The notes beneath the pieces were generated by a model, which saw only the letters and a list, made by a program, of their open reading frames with translations, searched no databases and was not told where the DNA came from. From Curtobacterium flaccumfaciens (GTDB lineage: Bacteria; Actinomycetota; Actinomycetes; Actinomycetales; Microbacteriaceae): DNA of 64,000 nucleotides. A program made the position numbers and the translations under genes. Location: positions 62,001-126,000 of the forward strand of contig NZ_JABMCF010000041.1 of the NCBI RefSeq assembly GCF_013359815.1. Reading direction: 5' to 3'. Position 1 is the stretch's first letter, and every line of letters starts with the position of its first letter. This document shows, one piece after another, positions 44,535 through 52,603 of this stretch.

Positions 44535-45011
44535 GTGACCATGCCCGAGGCCTCCCCGAACACCATCTCGATCGAGGTCGAGCACTTCGACTCCCCCGAC
44601 GCCCAGCGACTCCGTGCCGCCCAGCGCCTGGAGATCGACCGGGCGCACGGCGGCGACACCGAACCGGGTGAGAAGCCGACCGCCGAGTCGATCGCGGTGT
44701 TCTTCGTCGCACGCGACGAGTCCGGGACTCCACTCGGGTGCGGGGGCCTGCGCATCGTCGACGACGGCATCGCCGAGATCAAGCGGATGTACGTCCGACC
44801 GGAGTCCCGCGGCTCCGGCGCCGCGGCTGCGTTGCTGCGCCGGCTGGAAGAAGCGGCGCTCGACCTCGGGTCCCCGGCGCTCGTCCTCGAGACGGGCACG
44901 GAGCAGCAGCGCGCCGTCGGGTTCTACCAGCGCGAGGGGTTCCGGCGGATCGCGAACTTCGGGCCCTACGTCGGGGCGCCCCTGTCGGTCTGCTTCTCGA
45001 AGGTCCTCTAG
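44535..45011 (+). CDS. GNAT family N-acetyltransferase
   Basis: A 158-residue acetyltransferase. GCGGLRIVDDGIAEIKRMYV forms the central strands, RPESRGSGAAAALL the acetyl-CoA pyrophosphate loop (R-x2-GxGxA type) and LETGTEQQRAVGFYQREGF the C-terminal acceptor motif. The substrate is unknown; small-molecule or protein amine acetylation are both possible. GTG start given by the leaderless-type -10. It ends at a 351-bp non-coding region with family C palindromes. Confidence 0.87.
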   Translation: MTMPEASPNTISIEVEHFDSPDAQRLRAAQRLEIDRAHGGDTEPGEKPTAESIAVFFVARDESGTPLGCGGLRIVDDGIAEIKRMYVRPESRGSGAAAALLRRLEEAALDLGSPALVLETGTEQQRAVGFYQREGFRRIANFGPYVGAPLSVCFSKVL

Positions 45012-45107
45012 CCGGCCCGAGCCTGCCCGGACCGCGCCGCGCGCAAGCCCGGCTCGCGCGCGCCCGAGCCCGCTCGGCTCTGGGTCACGACGTGCCGTCG
45101 GTCCGAG

Positions 45108-45168
45108 GTCGAGCGGTCACGAACCGTCGTCTGGGCCGGCGCCGAACGACGATCTCCGACCGCTCGAC
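45108..45168. repeat. Palindrome family C, diverged copy
   Basis: Outer arms GTCGAGCGGTC (45108-45118) and GACCGCTCGAC (45158-45168) pair perfectly; the inner arms ACGAACCGTCGT and ACGACGATC pair less well. The layout matches the family C copies at 56071-56548. Confidence 0.65.
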
Positions 45169-45213
45169 GCCATGCGCGCGGGGTGTTGCGACCGCCCGGA
45201 CTACCCGGACGAC

Positions 45214-45276
45214 CGCCGAGGTCGCACGAAGTGCCGCCCGCGGAGCTCGGCGGCGACAGTTCCTGCGACCTCGGCG
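45214..45276. repeat. Palindrome family C, diverged copy
   Basis: CGCCGAGGTCGCA pairs with TGCGACCTCGGCG at the ends of the element, and GAAGTG faces CAGTTC inside, recalling the family core GAACTGTCG. Confidence 0.65.
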
Positions 45277-45362
45277 GACGTGAACGGCGTGTCGAGCGAC
45301 CTCGCACGACCCGATCTCGGGCGACCCGAGGACGAAGCCCGGTCGCGCCAGCCGGAGCCCGG

Positions 45363-46241
45363 CTAGCGGCGGTCGCTGCTCCCGTCACCGTCACCGTCGC
45401 GCTGGGCGTCCGGCGAGGACGAGGGCTCCGGCGGCGTCGCACCGGCGACCCGCTCGCCGTAGCGCGGCGGCTCCTCGGGTCGACGCTCCGGCACCGGCGG
45501 AGCCGCGGGGGCGGCAGCCGTCTCGGGGGTCTCCCCGTACCGGGGGCCGTCGTTCGTGCCGTAGCGCGGCGGGCCCGAAGGCGCACCCGTCTGCGCGCCG
45601 GGGGCCGACGTGCCGGAGTGTTGCGGGCCTCCCGGCTGCTGGTGGGGTGTGGCGTGCCCGCCGTACTGCGACTGCTGCTGCGGCGGGACCCCACCGGGGC
45701 CCGGACGCCACTGCTGCTGCTGCTGGGGAGCGTCGTTCCAGTGCGTGGACGGGGTCGCCCCGTGCTCGCCGAGGATGCGCTGCGCCTGCCCGGTCAGCTG
45801 CGGGTTGACGACGATCTGGTAGTTCGTGGCGAGCACCTGGTGCACGCTCGTGAAGTCACGCTGGCGCTTCGTGATCGCGAACGAGACGATGCCGTAGAGC
45901 ATGCCGAACGCGGCACCGATGATCGCGGCGGCCAGGATCAGGCCGCCGGCGCTCGGCGAGAAGAGCGTGAGCACGATGCCGAAGAAGATGCCGAGCCACA
46001 GGCCCGACAGCGCGCCGGCGATGGCGGCACGGCCGTAGGTCATCTTGCCGGTGACCCGCTCGACCGTCTTCAGGTCGTTGCCGACGATCGAGAGCTGGTT
46101 GACGGGGAAGTCGGCCTCGGCCAGCTTCGCCACCACGCGCTGCGCGTCGGGGTAGCTGTCGTACGTTCCCAGGACGTCGCCCTTGGGCAGCGTCGGGAAC
46201 GCCTGGGCGGTCCTGCCGGCGAAGGGGCTCTGATTGCTCAC
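45363..46241 (-). CDS. Gsp17M-like membrane protein with Gln/Pro-rich tail
   Basis: A 292-residue protein. The first 150 residues match the general stress protein 17M domain (GTYDSYPDAQRVVAKLAEAD, then LSIVGNDLKTVERVTGKMTYGRA) and contain two membrane helices (GLWLGIFFGIVLTLF and GGLILAAAIIGAAFGMLYG). The C-terminal half is Gln, Pro and Gly-rich with PPRYG repeats, probably disordered. GTG start after an AATGAT hexamer by 6 nt. It is divergent from the MgtE-N gene, a link also seen in mycobacteria (from memory). Confidence 0.83.
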   Translation of the reverse strand: MSNQSPFAGRTAQAFPTLPKGDVLGTYDSYPDAQRVVAKLAEADFPVNQLSIVGNDLKTVERVTGKMTYGRAAIAGALSGLWLGIFFGIVLTLFSPSAGGLILAAAIIGAAFGMLYGIVSFAITKRQRDFTSVHQVLATNYQIVVNPQLTGQAQRILGEHGATPSTHWNDAPQQQQQWRPGPGGVPPQQQSQYGGHATPHQQPGGPQHSGTSAPGAQTGAPSGPPRYGTNDGPRYGETPETAAAPAAPPVPERRPEEPPRYGERVAGATPPEPSSSPDAQRDGDGDGSSDRR

Positions 46242-46289
46242 ACAGCCATCATTCACCGCACACCTTGCAATCGCACGTGCACTCTCAGG

Positions 46290-46318
46290 GAAGCAGCCGA
46301 TCGGAAGCAGCCGATCGG
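46290..46318. repeat. Short 14-bp tandem repeat
   Basis: GAAGCAGCCGATCG occurs twice in tandem, followed by a partial third copy, in the divergent promoter region. Confidence 0.6.
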
Positions 46319-46372
46319 AAGCCACCGGCCGGTGCCGTCGGCGGCGCGGGCGAACCCCCACACCCGAGCGAC

Positions 46373-46378
46373 TACGCT
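46373..46378 (+). promoter_or_regulatory. Leaderless -10 hexamer of the MgtE-N gene
   Basis: TACGCT, 7 nt before the GTG at 46386. Confidence 0.55.
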
Positions 46379-46385
46379 GGGTCGA

Positions 46386-47705
46386 GTGAGCGCCACGAAG
46401 GTCTTCGTCGCCCGCCTCGCCGGGTGCTCCGTCTTCGACCCCGCGGGCGACCGCGTCGGCAGGGTCCGGGACGTCCTGGTCGTCTACCGCCGGGCCGATC
46501 CCCCGCACGTCGTCGGGCTCATCGTCGAGGTGCCCGGCAAGCGCCGCATCTTCGTGAGCATCGGCCGCATCACCTCCATCGGTGCCGGGCAGGTCATCAC
46601 GACCGGTCTGGTCAACATGCGCCGCTTCGAGCAGCGCGGCGGCGAGGTCCGCGTCATCGCCGAGATGCTCGGCCGCAAGGTGCTCATCAAGAACCAGCGG
46701 ATCCGCGCCACCATCGAGGACGTCGCGATCGAGGACCGCGGGCAGGGCGACTGGGAGGTGGCGCAGCTCTTCCTCCGCAAGCCGAAGACCACGCCGTCGC
46801 CGTTCGGCAAGGGCCCGACGACGTTTGCGACGTGGAACGAGGTCACCGAGGACGAGCTCCCCGGCGAGGCCCAGTCCGCCGAGCACGTCATCGCCGCCTA
46901 CTCCGACCTGCTGCCCGCCGACCTCGCGTCGACGCTGCTCGACCTGCCCGCCGAGCGCCGGTTCGAGGTCGCCGAGGAACTGCCCGACGACCGCCTCGCC
47001 GACGTGCTCGAGGAGATGCCCGACCAGGAGCGCATCGAGATCCTCACCCGGCTGGACGACGCCCGTGCCGCCGACGTCCTCGACCAGATGCAGCCGGACG
47101 ACGCGGCCGACGTCCTCGCCCAGTTCTCCGACGAGCGGAGCGAGGCCCTCCTGCAGCTCATGGAGCCGGAGGAGGCGCAGGACGTCCGCATGCTCCTGGA
47201 GTACGAGCCGGACACCGCCGGTGGTCTGATGACCACCGAACCGGTGATCGTCTCGGCCGACGCCACCGTGGCCGAGGGCCTCGCGCTGGTCCGGCGCCAC
47301 GAGCTCGCGCCGGTGCTCGGTGCCGCCGTGTGCGTCACCCTGCCGCCGTACGAGCCGCCGACCGGTCGGTTCCTCGGGCTCGTGCACTTCCAGCGGATGC
47401 TCCGCTACCCGCCGAACGAGCGGCTCGGCACGCTCATCGACCAGCAGACCGAACCGGTCCGGGTCGACGCGAGCGCCGCCGAGGTCACCCGCATCATGGC
47501 GACCTACAACCTGCTGTCCGTCCCCGTGGTCGACGACGCCCACCGTCTCGTCGGGGTGGTGACGATCGACGATGTCCTCGACCACGTCCTGCCGGACGAC
47601 TGGCGAAGTCAGGGCGAGGGGGAACCCTCACCGCTTCCACGCCAACGCCCGCGCAGGACACCCGTGACGACGGGAAGGAGGACCACCCGTGGCCCGAACG
47701 GATGA
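46386..47705 (+). CDS. MgtE N-terminal and CBS domain protein without membrane part
   Basis: A 439-residue cytosolic protein. Residues 1-155 look like PRC-barrel units (GDRVGRVRDVLVVYR, VLIKNQRIRATIEDV), 170-290 are the superhelical MgtE-N domain (ERRFEVAEELPDDRLADVLEEM, DDAADVLAQF, YEPDTAGGLMTTEPV), and two CBS modules follow to about 400. The magnesium channel helices are absent, so it cannot transport by itself; it may sense magnesium or nucleotides for a partner. The next gene, DUF1003, encodes a two-helix membrane protein and overlaps it by 17 bp. Confidence 0.86.
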   Translation: MSATKVFVARLAGCSVFDPAGDRVGRVRDVLVVYRRADPPHVVGLIVEVPGKRRIFVSIGRITSIGAGQVITTGLVNMRRFEQRGGEVRVIAEMLGRKVLIKNQRIRATIEDVAIEDRGQGDWEVAQLFLRKPKTTPSPFGKGPTTFATWNEVTEDELPGEAQSAEHVIAAYSDLLPADLASTLLDLPAERRFEVAEELPDDRLADVLEEMPDQERIEILTRLDDARAADVLDQMQPDDAADVLAQFSDERSEALLQLMEPEEAQDVRMLLEYEPDTAGGLMTTEPVIVSADATVAEGLALVRRHELAPVLGAAVCVTLPPYEPPTGRFLGLVHFQRMLRYPPNERLGTLIDQQTEPVRVDASAAEVTRIMATYNLLSVPVVDDAHRLVGVVTIDDVLDHVLPDDWRSQGEGEPSPLPRQRPRRTPVTTGRRTTRGPNG

Positions 47706-48255
47706 CAACCGTCGCGACCGTGACCGCCAAGAGGTCCGGCTCGACTCCCCCAAGGGCATGCGCACGCGTGTGCTGCCCAGCCGCCGCCGTGGTCGCGGGG
47801 ACACCTTCGGTCGTGCGACCGAGGGCATCGCCCGCGGGATGGGCACGCCGTGGTTCCTCATCGGCCTCACGCTGTTCTGCGTGGTCTGGATGGGCTACAA
47901 CACCCTGGCGCCGAAGCCGTGGCAGTTCGACTCGGCCGCCATCGGCTTCACGGCTCTGACGCTCGTGCTCTCGCTGCAGGCCTCGTACGCCGCCCCGCTG
48001 ATCCTGCTCGCGCAGAACCGGCAGGACGACCGCGACCGCGTGCAGTTCGAGCAGGACCGCCAGCGCGCCGAGCGCAACCTGGCCGACACCGAGTACCTGG
48101 CCCGCGAGGTCGTGGCCCTTCGCCTGGCGATGCGGGACATGGCGTCGAAGGACTTCATCCGCGCCGAGCTCCGCTCCCTGCTCGAGGAGCTCGACCGCCG
48201 CGACGCCGACGAGGCCGGATACGCGGACGAACACGACAGCTCCACCCGTGGCTGA
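47689..48255 (+). CDS. DUF1003 family membrane protein
   Basis: A 188-residue protein with a basic N-terminus, two membrane helices (about 54-72 and 84-108, with WMGYNTLAPKPWQFD between and the family motif PLILLAQNRQDDRDR after) and a helical charged C-terminus likely to form a coiled coil. The function is unknown. The GTG start lies after GGAAGGAGG inside the 3' end of the MgtE-N gene, and its stop overlaps the mrp start by 8 bp: a tightly coupled trio. Confidence 0.9.
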   Translation: MARTDDNRRDRDRQEVRLDSPKGMRTRVLPSRRRGRGDTFGRATEGIARGMGTPWFLIGLTLFCVVWMGYNTLAPKPWQFDSAAIGFTALTLVLSLQASYAAPLILLAQNRQDDRDRVQFEQDRQRAERNLADTEYLAREVVALRLAMRDMASKDFIRAELRSLLEELDRRDADEAGYADEHDSSTRG

Positions 48256-49408
48256 CCCCGCCCCCACCGACGATCAGCTCGGCACGGCGGTCCTCGCTGC
48301 GCTCGGCCGCGTCATCGATCCCGAGATCCGCCGCCCCGTCACGGAGCTCGACATGATCCGTGGTGTCGACGTGCAGCCAGGAGGCGCGGTGCGCGTCGAC
48401 CTGCAGCTCACGATCGTGGGGTGCCCCGCCGCCGACACCATCGAGCGCGACGTCCGCGTCGCCGCCGGGTCCGTCCCGGGGGTCGCCGCAGTCGACGTCG
48501 ACGTGTCCGTGATGGACCCGGCCACGCGCGCCGCACTGACCGAGCGGCTGCGAGCCGGCCGCCCCAAGGGCATCCAGTTCACCGCGGACTCGCTCACGCG
48601 CGTCATCGCCGTCACGAGCGGCAAGGGTGGCGTCGGCAAGTCCACCGTCACCGTGAACCTCGCCGTCGCGCTCGCCCGCCGGGGCCTGCGGGTCGGGGTC
48701 GTCGACGTCGACGTGCACGGCTTCAGCGTGCCCGGACTGATGGGCCTGACCGACGAGCACGGGGTCGCACCCCGCCCGACCCGCGTGGACAGCATGATCC
48801 TGCCGCCGGTGGCGCACGACGTGAAGGTCGTGTCGATCGGCATGTTCGTCGACGACGTCTCGACCGCGGTGTCGTGGCGCGGACCGATGCTGCACCGCAC
48901 CGTCAACCAGTTCCTGACCGACGTGTTCTTCGGCGACCTCGACGTCCTGCTGCTCGACCTGCCCCCGGGAACCGGCGACGTCGCGATCTCGGTGGGGCAG
49001 TTGCTGCCGCACGCAGAGGTTCTGGTCGTCACGACCCCGCAGGCCGCCGCGGCCGACGTCGCCGAGCGCAGCGGGATCGTCGCCCGGCAGACCGGGCAGC
49101 GGGTCATCGGCGTGGTCGAGAACATGGCCGGGCTCGTGCAGCCCGACGGCTCGGTGCTGCACCTGTTCGGCGAGGGTGGTGGCGCCGAGACCGCCGCACG
49201 TCTCTCCCGCGGGCAGGACGCCCCCGTCCCGGTGCTCGGCAGCGTGCCGCTGTCCGTGCCGCTGCGCGAGGGCGGTGACGCAGGCGTCCCGGTGGTGCTC
49301 GGTGCCCCGGAGGACCCGTCCGCCGTGGCCCTGACGGCGATCGCCGACCGGATCACCACGATGGGGCGCGGACTCGCCGGCCGGAAGCTCGGGTTGTCGC
49401 TGTCCTAG
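48248..49408 (+). CDS. mrp: Mrp/ApbC-type P-loop ATPase, iron-sulfur cluster carrier
   Basis: A 386-residue ATPase. Residues 10-90 are the DUF59 domain; SGKGGVGKST (124-133) is the deviant Walker A, with DVDVHGFSVPGLMG, LLDLPPGTGD and VVENMAGL after it. The C-terminal CxxC that binds a transferred cluster in many Mrp proteins is absent: VQPDGSV stands in that place, a common actinobacterial form. Last gene of the MgtE-N - DUF1003 - mrp operon. Confidence 0.93.
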   Translation: MADPAPTDDQLGTAVLAALGRVIDPEIRRPVTELDMIRGVDVQPGGAVRVDLQLTIVGCPAADTIERDVRVAAGSVPGVAAVDVDVSVMDPATRAALTERLRAGRPKGIQFTADSLTRVIAVTSGKGGVGKSTVTVNLAVALARRGLRVGVVDVDVHGFSVPGLMGLTDEHGVAPRPTRVDSMILPPVAHDVKVVSIGMFVDDVSTAVSWRGPMLHRTVNQFLTDVFFGDLDVLLLDLPPGTGDVAISVGQLLPHAEVLVVTTPQAAAADVAERSGIVARQTGQRVIGVVENMAGLVQPDGSVLHLFGEGGGAETAARLSRGQDAPVPVLGSVPLSVPLREGGDAGVPVVLGAPEDPSAVALTAIADRITTMGRGLAGRKLGLSLS

Positions 49409-49411
49409 GCT
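49406..49411 (+). promoter_or_regulatory. Leaderless -10 hexamer of the methyltransferase gene
   Basis: TAGGCT, whose first three bases are the mrp stop codon, 7 nt before the ATG at 49419. Confidence 0.5.
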
Positions 49412-49418
49412 CGAGGTC

Positions 49419-50267
49419 ATGAGCACCGATCACGTCGATGTCGACTGGGACCACGCACGCGCCACGAACCGCGCGAACTGGGACGACCGGGTGCCGATCC
49501 ACGAGGGCGCCTACGCGATCGACGCCCTCGCCGACCCCGGCCACCGCTCGGACGTCGTCCGCGAGGACCTGCCGGCCCTGACGCCCTGGTTGCCGAACGG
49601 CTCGCTCGCGGGCCTCGACGTCTGTCACCTGCAGTGCCACATCGGCACCGACACGGTGTCGCTCGCCCGCGAGGGTGCCCGACTGACCGGTGTCGACTTC
49701 TCCCCCGCCGCCCTCGCCTCGGCCGCCGGACTCGCATCGCGCCTCGGGCTCGACGTCACCTGGGTCGAGACCGACGTCCTCGATGCCCGCGCCGCCGTCA
49801 CGGGCGACTTCGACGTCGTGTACACGAGCATCGGCACGATCTGCTGGCTCCCCGACCTCGACCGCTGGGCTGCGCAGGTCGCCGGCCTGCTGCGCCCCGG
49901 CGGGGTGTTCTTCATCCGCGACGGACACCCGGCGCTGTACGCCCTCGACGAGGACGCCGACGAGCTCGTCACCCGGTACCGGTACTTCCCGGACGGCACC
50001 GCGCAGCAGTGGGACGACGCCGGCACCTACGTCGGTGACGGGACCGTGGCGCACACCCGGACCTTCGAGTGGCCGCACCCGCTGTCCGAGATCGTGAACG
50101 CCCTGCTCGGTGCCGGGCTGCGGCTCCGACGGCTCGACGAGGGCCGGACCCTGCCGTGGCGCTTCAGCTCCCGCATGGTTGAGACCGACACCGGCTCGTG
50201 GGCCTGGCCGGAACACGACCGCGACCGGATGCCGACCACCTACACGATCGTCGCGACCCGCGATTGA
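49419..50267 (+). CDS. Class I SAM-dependent methyltransferase
   Basis: A 282-residue methyltransferase of unknown substrate. Motif I is LDVCHLQCHIGTDTVSLAREG, VTGVDFSP-type GVDFSPAALASAAGLA binds the ribose, and FDVVYTSIGTICWLPDLDRWA is motif IV; the C-terminal YTIVATRD closes the sheet. The HLQCHIGTD form of motif I is typical of a bacterial methyltransferase group with small-molecule targets. Possibly transcribed separately from mrp by its own leaderless promoter. A perfect family B palindrome follows. Confidence 0.88.
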   Translation: MSTDHVDVDWDHARATNRANWDDRVPIHEGAYAIDALADPGHRSDVVREDLPALTPWLPNGSLAGLDVCHLQCHIGTDTVSLAREGARLTGVDFSPAALASAAGLASRLGLDVTWVETDVLDARAAVTGDFDVVYTSIGTICWLPDLDRWAAQVAGLLRPGGVFFIRDGHPALYALDEDADELVTRYRYFPDGTAQQWDDAGTYVGDGTVAHTRTFEWPHPLSEIVNALLGAGLRLRRLDEGRTLPWRFSSRMVETDTGSWAWPEHDRDRMPTTYTIVATRD

Positions 50268-50281
50268 CGACGCGACCCCCA

Positions 50282-50329
50282 GACGGACTGGAGGCCCGGT
50301 GCCAGCTGGCACCGGGCCTCCAGTCCGTC
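50282..50329. terminator. Family B palindrome, perfect 48 bp
   Basis: Arms 50282-50305 and 50306-50329 are exactly complementary with no spacer, core GACTGGAGGCCCGGTGCCAG. It lies between the convergent methyltransferase and tatB genes and can terminate both. Confidence 0.85.
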
Positions 50330-50349
50330 ACATGGGGACGTGACGGGCG

Positions 50350-50718
50350 TCAGGTCGCCTCGGCGTCGAAGGGTGCCGGTTCACCGGCAGCCAGGGGCAC
50401 GACGGGAGCCGTCGCGCGAACCTTGGAGGCCGTCACCTGCGCGGTCTGCACCGCGGCCGCACTGGAACCGGAGTCGAGCAGGGCGTCTCGGATGATGCGG
50501 CGCGGGTCGTACTGGCGCGGGTCGAGCTTCTGCCACTCGATGTCGTCGAACTCGGGGCCCATCTCGTCGCGCATCCGCTCCTTCGCGGTGTCGGCGAATC
50601 GACGGACGGCCTTGACGAACTCGGCCAGCTTCTGGGCGTACATCGGCAGGCGCTGCGGCCCGAGCAAGAGGACGCCGATGACCCCGATGATCAGGATCTT
50701 GTCGAGCGGGATGTCCAC
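50350..50718 (-). CDS. tatB: Twin-arginine translocase subunit TatB
   Basis: A 122-residue Tat component with one short N-terminal membrane helix (IPLDKILIIGVIGVLLLG), the Gly-Pro hinge before an amphipathic helix (GPQRLPMYAQKLAEFVKAVRRFAD), and a charged, then Ala-rich tail. It forms the receptor complex for folded exported proteins with TatC, which is not in this window. GTG start, divergent from the O-methyltransferase gene; the tatB - O-methyltransferase proximity matches Rv1224-Rv1220c. Confidence 0.9.
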   Translation of the reverse strand: MDIPLDKILIIGVIGVLLLGPQRLPMYAQKLAEFVKAVRRFADTAKERMRDEMGPEFDDIEWQKLDPRQYDPRRIIRDALLDSGSSAAAVQTAQVTASKVRATAPVVPLAAGEPAPFDAEAT

Positions 50719-50782
50719 GCGAGCGAGCCTAACGCGTGCGGCTGCGTTGCACCTCTAGAGTTGTCTCCCGAACGGAGTGTGC

Positions 50783-51415
50783 GTGTCAGAGAAAGAGTCG
50801 AACTGGAAGTTCGCCGAGGACATCGTCTCGGAGACCGAGGCGATCGCCCGTGCTCGTGAGCACTCCCTGGAACTCGGGGTCGAAGCGATCTCACCCGCGA
50901 TCGGTGCACAGATCGGGGTCATCGCCGCAGCCTCGCGAGCCACGAGCATCATCGAGATCGGCACCGGTCTCGGCGTTTCCGGCCTGTACCTGCTCGCCGG
51001 TGCCCCGAACGCAACCCTGACCACGATCGACGTCGAGGTCGACCACCAGCAGTTCGCCCGCGACGCCTACATCAGCGCCGGCACCGCTCCCGCACGGATC
51101 CGGCTCATCCCCGGACGGGCGAACCAGGTGCTCCCCCGCATGAACGAGGCCTCGTACGACGTCGTCCTCGTCGACGCCGACCCCGAGCACGTGATCGAGT
51201 ACGTCGAGCACGGGCTGCGCCTCGCACGCCTGGGTGGCACCGTCCTGGTGCCGCACGCCCTGTGGCGCGGACGCGTGGCCGACCCGGTGAAGCGCGACCG
51301 TGCCACCACGGACTTCCGGCTGCTCCTGACCGAGGTGTCGACCTCGGGTGCGGTGCGCAGCGCGCTGTCGCCTGCCGGTGACGGGCTGCTGCAGTTGACG
51401 AAGGTCACCAACTAG
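50783..51415 (+). CDS. O-methyltransferase (Rv1220c-like)
   Basis: A 210-residue class I methyltransferase of the catechol/caffeoyl-CoA O-methyltransferase group. EIGTGLGVSGLYLL is motif I, LTTIDVEVDHQQFARDAYI follows, and YDVVLVDADPEHVIEYVEHGLRL carries the metal-binding Asp region. The substrate is unknown. The second of two in-frame GTG codons (50783) was chosen: GGAG lies 6 nt before it, while the first GTG at 50777 overlaps that site. Confidence 0.9.
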   Translation: MSEKESNWKFAEDIVSETEAIARAREHSLELGVEAISPAIGAQIGVIAAASRATSIIEIGTGLGVSGLYLLAGAPNATLTTIDVEVDHQQFARDAYISAGTAPARIRLIPGRANQVLPRMNEASYDVVLVDADPEHVIEYVEHGLRLARLGGTVLVPHALWRGRVADPVKRDRATTDFRLLLTEVSTSGAVRSALSPAGDGLLQLTKVTN

Positions 51416-51442
51416 CGCTCGACCCGCCGGCGCTCGCGCAGG

Positions 51443-52162
51443 TCAGTCGAGGTGCCGCAGGTACCGCTCCGGGGACTCGAGGAACGCCCGCTGGTTCCGC
51501 ACCAGGTCGAGGTCTCGCCACTCGGTGCGCCGCAGGCCCCACTCGCCGACCTCGTGGATCGTCGCGCCCGGGAACGCGGCGAGCACGGGCGAGTGGGTCG
51601 AGAGCACGACCTGGCCGACGCCGCTCTCGACGATCGAGCGCAACAGTGCGATCAGGGTGAGGCACCCGGAGAACGACAGGGCGGACTCCGGCTCGTCGAG
51701 GATCCAGAGCCCGGGCCACTGCGAGCGGTGGATGACGAAGTCGAGGAACGACTCACCGTGGCTCCGCTCGTGGAACAGCGGCTCGGCTCCCCCGGGGTGC
51801 TGTTCGAGGTAGGTGAAGACCCCGTGCATGGTCTCCGCGCGCAGGAAGAAGCCGGACCGCACCGCTCCGGGCTCCCGGTGCAGGGCGATGTGCTCCCAGA
51901 GCTGCGATTCGCTCGGGCGGGTGCTGTGCCCGGACTTCGTCGAACCGCCCTCGGGCCCCATGCCGAAGGCGAGCGCCATCGCCTCGACCAGGGTGGACTT
52001 GCCGGCGCCGTTCTCACCGACCAGCACCGTCACCGGAGCGAGGTCGAGCCCGTCGTCGAGCAGCTGCCGCACGGGCGCGAGCGTGGCCGGCCAGACCCTG
52101 CGCGGCATCGGGTCCGGCGCGTACTCCTCGACGCGGCGGATCGGCAGTCTCGTCCTCGGCAC
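51443..52162 (-). CDS. AAA/ABC-type ATPase with THSPVL motif
   Basis: A 239-residue predicted ATPase of the small RecF/SMC-like group. Walker A GENGAGKST (49-57), an ABC-type Walker B LWILDEPESALSF, and STHSPVLAAFPGATI for the switch His. There is no coiled coil or membrane segment, and no nuclease partner next to it. It may have a house-keeping or signalling role; defence is possible for such ATPases but nothing nearby supports it. GTG start, weak -10 CAGGAT by 6 nt. Confidence 0.83.
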   Translation of the reverse strand: MPRTRLPIRRVEEYAPDPMPRRVWPATLAPVRQLLDDGLDLAPVTVLVGENGAGKSTLVEAMALAFGMGPEGGSTKSGHSTRPSESQLWEHIALHREPGAVRSGFFLRAETMHGVFTYLEQHPGGAEPLFHERSHGESFLDFVIHRSQWPGLWILDEPESALSFSGCLTLIALLRSIVESGVGQVVLSTHSPVLAAFPGATIHEVGEWGLRRTEWRDLDLVRNQRAFLESPERYLRHLD

Positions 52163-52230
52163 GGCCCCATCCTGCCGGAGCCGACCGACAGCGCCGCGGG
52201 TGTCCCAGCCGCGGGATCATCGGCGGACAG

Positions 52231-52268
52231 ACGGAAGGCCCGGAGCGTACACGCTCCGGGCCTTCCGT
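52231..52268 (-). terminator. Terminator after the DUF3117 gene
   Basis: Perfect 18-bp arms (52231-52248 and 52251-52268), core ACGGAAGGCCCGGAGCGT, 18 bp beyond the DUF3117 stop. Confidence 0.85.
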
Positions 52269-52285
52269 TCTGGTGCTTCGACGTA

Positions 52286-52456
52286 CTAGGCCGAGACGAC
52301 CTCAGCGAGTGCGTCGTGGAGTTCCTTGGCCTCGGCATCGTTGACCGAGACGACCAGGCGGCCTCCACCTTCGAGCGGAACCCGCACGATGATGAGTCGA
52401 CCCTCCTTAACAGCCTCCATCGGCCCGTCACCGGTCCTCGGCTTCATGGCTGCCAT
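52286..52456 (-). CDS. DUF3117 family small protein
   Basis: A 56-residue protein highly conserved in actinobacteria (Rv1211 family), function unknown. Nearly the whole sequence is the domain: AAMKPRTGDGPMEAVKEGR, then IIVRVPLEGGGRLVVSVND and a short helix EAKELHDALAEVV. The ATG at 52456 follows AAAGGGGA; a longer frame upstream is not conserved. A strong hairpin terminates it. Confidence 0.93.
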   Translation of the reverse strand: MAAMKPRTGDGPMEAVKEGRLIIVRVPLEGGGRLVVSVNDAEAKELHDALAEVVSA

Positions 52457-52603
52457 CAGATGTCCCCTTTCGTGCAGTAAATGCTGTCCCATTATCCCGT
52501 ATGGAGGGGGCAACTGCGAAACCGCCCAGGTTGGGGGTGTCGGATGCGCCGTTCTGATGCTCCGCAGAACGCGGATCCACGGGCCTCCGGCGCCCGGGAT
52601 CGA

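Larger units (their letters stand above)
45012..45362. other. Gene-free convergent region with palindromes
   Basis: Between the convergent GNAT and Gsp17M-like genes. I see no convincing coding frame; the region holds two diverged family C palindromes and further imperfect hairpins such as GATCTCGGGCGACCCGAGG near 45313, suggesting an eroded repeat array. Confidence 0.6.

Noticed and set aside
45183..46385. Extended frame joining the GNAT-side region to the MgtE-N gene
   Set aside because: It is antisense to the Gsp17M-like gene, and the MgtE-N family start at 46386 has its own -10 hexamer.
51443..52162. Defence system around the AAA ATPase
   Set aside because: No nuclease, toxin or methylase partner is adjacent; its neighbours are core genes.
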